Positions 62,847 through 64,000 of a stretch of 64,000 nt of DNA are shown one piece after another. Source of the DNA: Flavobacteriaceae bacterium (GTDB lineage: Bacteria > Bacteroidota > Bacteroidia > Flavobacteriales > Flavobacteriaceae); assembly GCA_029248405.1 (NCBI GenBank), contig JAQWJJ010000009.1, positions 1 to 64,000 on the forward strand. Direction: 5' to 3'. Within the stretch, counting starts at the first letter, position 1. Each line of letters begins with the position of its first letter. Position numbers and translations under genes: made by a program. The notes beneath the pieces were generated by a model. That model saw nothing but the letters and a program-made list of their open reading frames with translations, had not been told where the DNA came from and did no database searches.

Positions 62847-63662
62847 TCAGACCGCGACGTCGTATGTCCGCAGCGCCTCGTTGAGTGAGGTCTTTTTGTC
62901 CGTAGAGGTTTTGCGCTGTCCAATAATGAGCGCACAGGGGACTTGAAAATCTCCGGATGGAAAAGTTTTGGTATAGCTCCCAGGTATAACAACACTTCTG
63001 GACGGAACACGTCCTTTCATTTCAACCGGCTCAGCACCTGTGACATCAATTATTTTAGTGGATGCAGTCAAGACCACGTTAGCACCCAAAACGGCTTCTT
63101 TTTCGACATGGACTCCTTCCACAACGATACATCGGGAACCAACAAATACATCATCTTCTATCACCACAGGTGAGGCCTGCAGTGGCTCAAGGACACCGCC
63201 AATTCCTACACCGCCACTCAAATGAACATTTTTACCAATCTGGGCACAACTCCCGACAGTAGCCCAGGTATCGACCATAGTTCCTTGGTCCACATAGGCG
63301 CCAATGTTGACATAACTGGGCATCATGATGACACCGCTTGCCAAAAAGGCACCATGTCTGGCTATGGCGTGGGGCACTACCCGAACACCTTTTTCGGCAT
63401 ATCCTGTCTTGAGTGGAATCTTATCATGGTATTCAAAAATACCTACCTCGTACGTATGCATGTGCTGAATTGGAAAATAAAGAATGATCGCCTTCTTGAC
63501 CCATTCATTGACCTGCCATCCACTTTGAGTCGGCTCGGCACAACGAAGTACCCCTTGATCGCATAAATCAATGACTTCTTTAATGGCCGTTATTGTTTCA
63601 GTATCTTTTAGGAGTGCTCTGTTGTGCCAAGCGCGCTCGATTACGGGTGCTAATGGATGCAT
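62847..63662 (-). CDS. dapD: Tetrahydrodipicolinate N-succinyltransferase
   Basis: A 271-residue trimeric left-handed beta-helix acyltransferase of the lysine/diaminopimelate pathway, thus a supplier of peptidoglycan. Hexapeptide-type turns are visible: GAYVDQGTMVDTWATVGSCAQIGKN-type sequence, VHLSGGVGIGGVLEP, PVVIEDDVFVGSRCIVVEGV and KEAVLGANVVLTASTKI. The ATG at 63662 (MHPLAPVIERAW) is preferred to 63713. A minus-strand -7 element (TATCTTTG, 63686-63679) precedes it. Confidence 0.95.
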   Translation of the reverse strand: MHPLAPVIERAWHNRALLKDTETITAIKEVIDLCDQGVLRCAEPTQSGWQVNEWVKKAIILYFPIQHMHTYEVGIFEYHDKIPLKTGYAEKGVRVVPHAIARHGAFLASGVIMMPSYVNIGAYVDQGTMVDTWATVGSCAQIGKNVHLSGGVGIGGVLEPLQASPVVIEDDVFVGSRCIVVEGVHVEKEAVLGANVVLTASTKIIDVTGAEPVEMKGRVPSRSVVIPGSYTKTFPSGDFQVPCALIIGQRKTSTDKKTSLNEALRTYDVAV

Positions 63663-63678
63663 GATATAAGATTTTTGA

Positions 63679-63713
63679 CAAAGATAAGGCAGTGATGGAA
63701 TTCGGTGAAACAA
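63679..63713 (-). promoter_or_regulatory. Predicted promoter of dapD
   Basis: On the minus strand, TTG (63713-63711), a 24-base spacer and TATCTTTG (63686-63679). The spacer is one base longer than the usual range. The -33 element abuts that of the divergent ruvX promoter. Confidence 0.5.
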
Positions 63714-63714
63714 T

Positions 63715-63746
63715 TTGGGTTACTATTTCCTAAAGCCTTATTTTTG
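63715..63746 (+). promoter_or_regulatory. Predicted promoter of ruvX
   Basis: TTG (63715-63717), a 21-base spacer and TATTTTTG (63739-63746). The ATG is only 8 bases after the -7 element, implying a very short leader. Confidence 0.6.
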
Positions 63747-63754
63747 CCTGTAAT

Positions 63755-64000
63755 ATGGGCAAAATAGTAGCTTTGGATTATGGTCAAAAACGAACGGGAG
63801 TCGCCATGACAGACCCGCTTCAAATGATTGCTTCTGGCGTGACAACGGTGTCGACCCCTGAACTGCTCAATTTTCTTGATGAGTTGATTGGCCAGGAAGA
63901 CATCACCCGAATTGTTGTCGGGGAGCCCAAACAAAGCCGAGGAAATGCTTCTGGTGTCGAAACGCAGATCATGGCGTTCTTACAGAAGTTTCAGGCGCGC
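63755..64000 (+). CDS. ruvX: Holliday junction resolvase-like RuvX/YqgF, N-terminal part
   Basis: The first 82 codons of a YqgF/RuvX-family RNase H-fold protein, running off the window end. MGKIVALDYGQKRTGVAMTD holds the first catalytic Asp, and IVVGEPKQSRGNASG follows as in homologs. The family acts in 16S rRNA 5' processing and/or as a putative Holliday junction resolvase. The remaining C-terminal half, including the last catalytic acid, is not visible. Confidence 0.92.
   Translation, partial: MGKIVALDYGQKRTGVAMTDPLQMIASGVTTVSTPELLNFLDELIGQEDITRIVVGEPKQSRGNASGVETQIMAFLQKFQAR

Overview
The window comes from a chromosome of the phylum Bacteroidota, most likely class Flavobacteriia (probably marine). 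The signs are type IX secretion (T9SS) sorting domains of both types on several proteins, a PorP/SprF membrane protein beside an OmpA-family lipoprotein-like protein, the rpmB-rpmG-DUF4295-ftsY block, and promoters with the Bacteroidota TTG-N(17-23)-TAnnTTTG architecture. It is mostly core genome with tight spacing. No rRNA, tRNA, CRISPR array, insertion sequence or prophage was seen. No gene-free stretch exceeds 300 bases; the longest are 49016-49258 (243 bases), 11183-11412 (230) and 46307-46513 (207), and each holds inverted repeats or terminators.

Layout. 1-3912: end of a SprB-like T9SS type B adhesin, then PorP/SprF and an OmpA-family protein, a triad typical of gliding and adhesin secretion. 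3951-6242: idi-queD-manA operon and a small conserved protein. 6250-12903: mixed genes, including a lipoprotein with a DUF4369-like region, two hydrolase genes, DoxX, htpG and an SSS symporter. 13015-15516: Asp-box beta-propeller T9SS protein. 15534-24975: recR, GT2, a 2-oxo acid dehydrogenase E2, exonuclease, FAH-family hydrolase, Hpt protein, cinA, ribosomal proteins L28/L33, ftsY and rimO. 24962-29918: sialidase-like lipoprotein, GT4 and an M14 carboxypeptidase whose end overlaps the GT4 gene. 30039-41520: bshC, guaA, a LysM/periplasmic-binding fusion, OsmC, DUF3820, pyrG, yidC, YwqK/MORN protein and mnmA. 41524-49015: S8 protease, nitronate monooxygenase, esterase, sucC and a cupredoxin/BspA-repeat T9SS protein. 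49260-57539 (minus strand): rluF-uvrB, a pRiA4b ORF-3-like protein with a small lipoprotein, and a run from a pyruvyl transferase through tsaC, cca and GNAT to heme A synthase.

56625-62821 is the most accessory-looking part: seven genes for surface glycan or lipooligosaccharide (LOS) core assembly (pyruvyl transferase, four GT-A type glycosyltransferases, one GT9, one Kdo-kinase-like protein). They alternate strands gene by gene, and two divergent neighbours both begin with TTG. The window ends with dapD and the start of ruvX/yqgF.

No clearly new multi-gene system could be demonstrated. The best leads are the cupredoxin-BspA fusion with a hairpin over its promoter, the strand-alternating LOS cluster, an E2 enzyme with Asn at the usual catalytic Asp position, a DUF4369-like lipoprotein lacking the usual thioredoxin domain, and a palindrome upstream of htpG.
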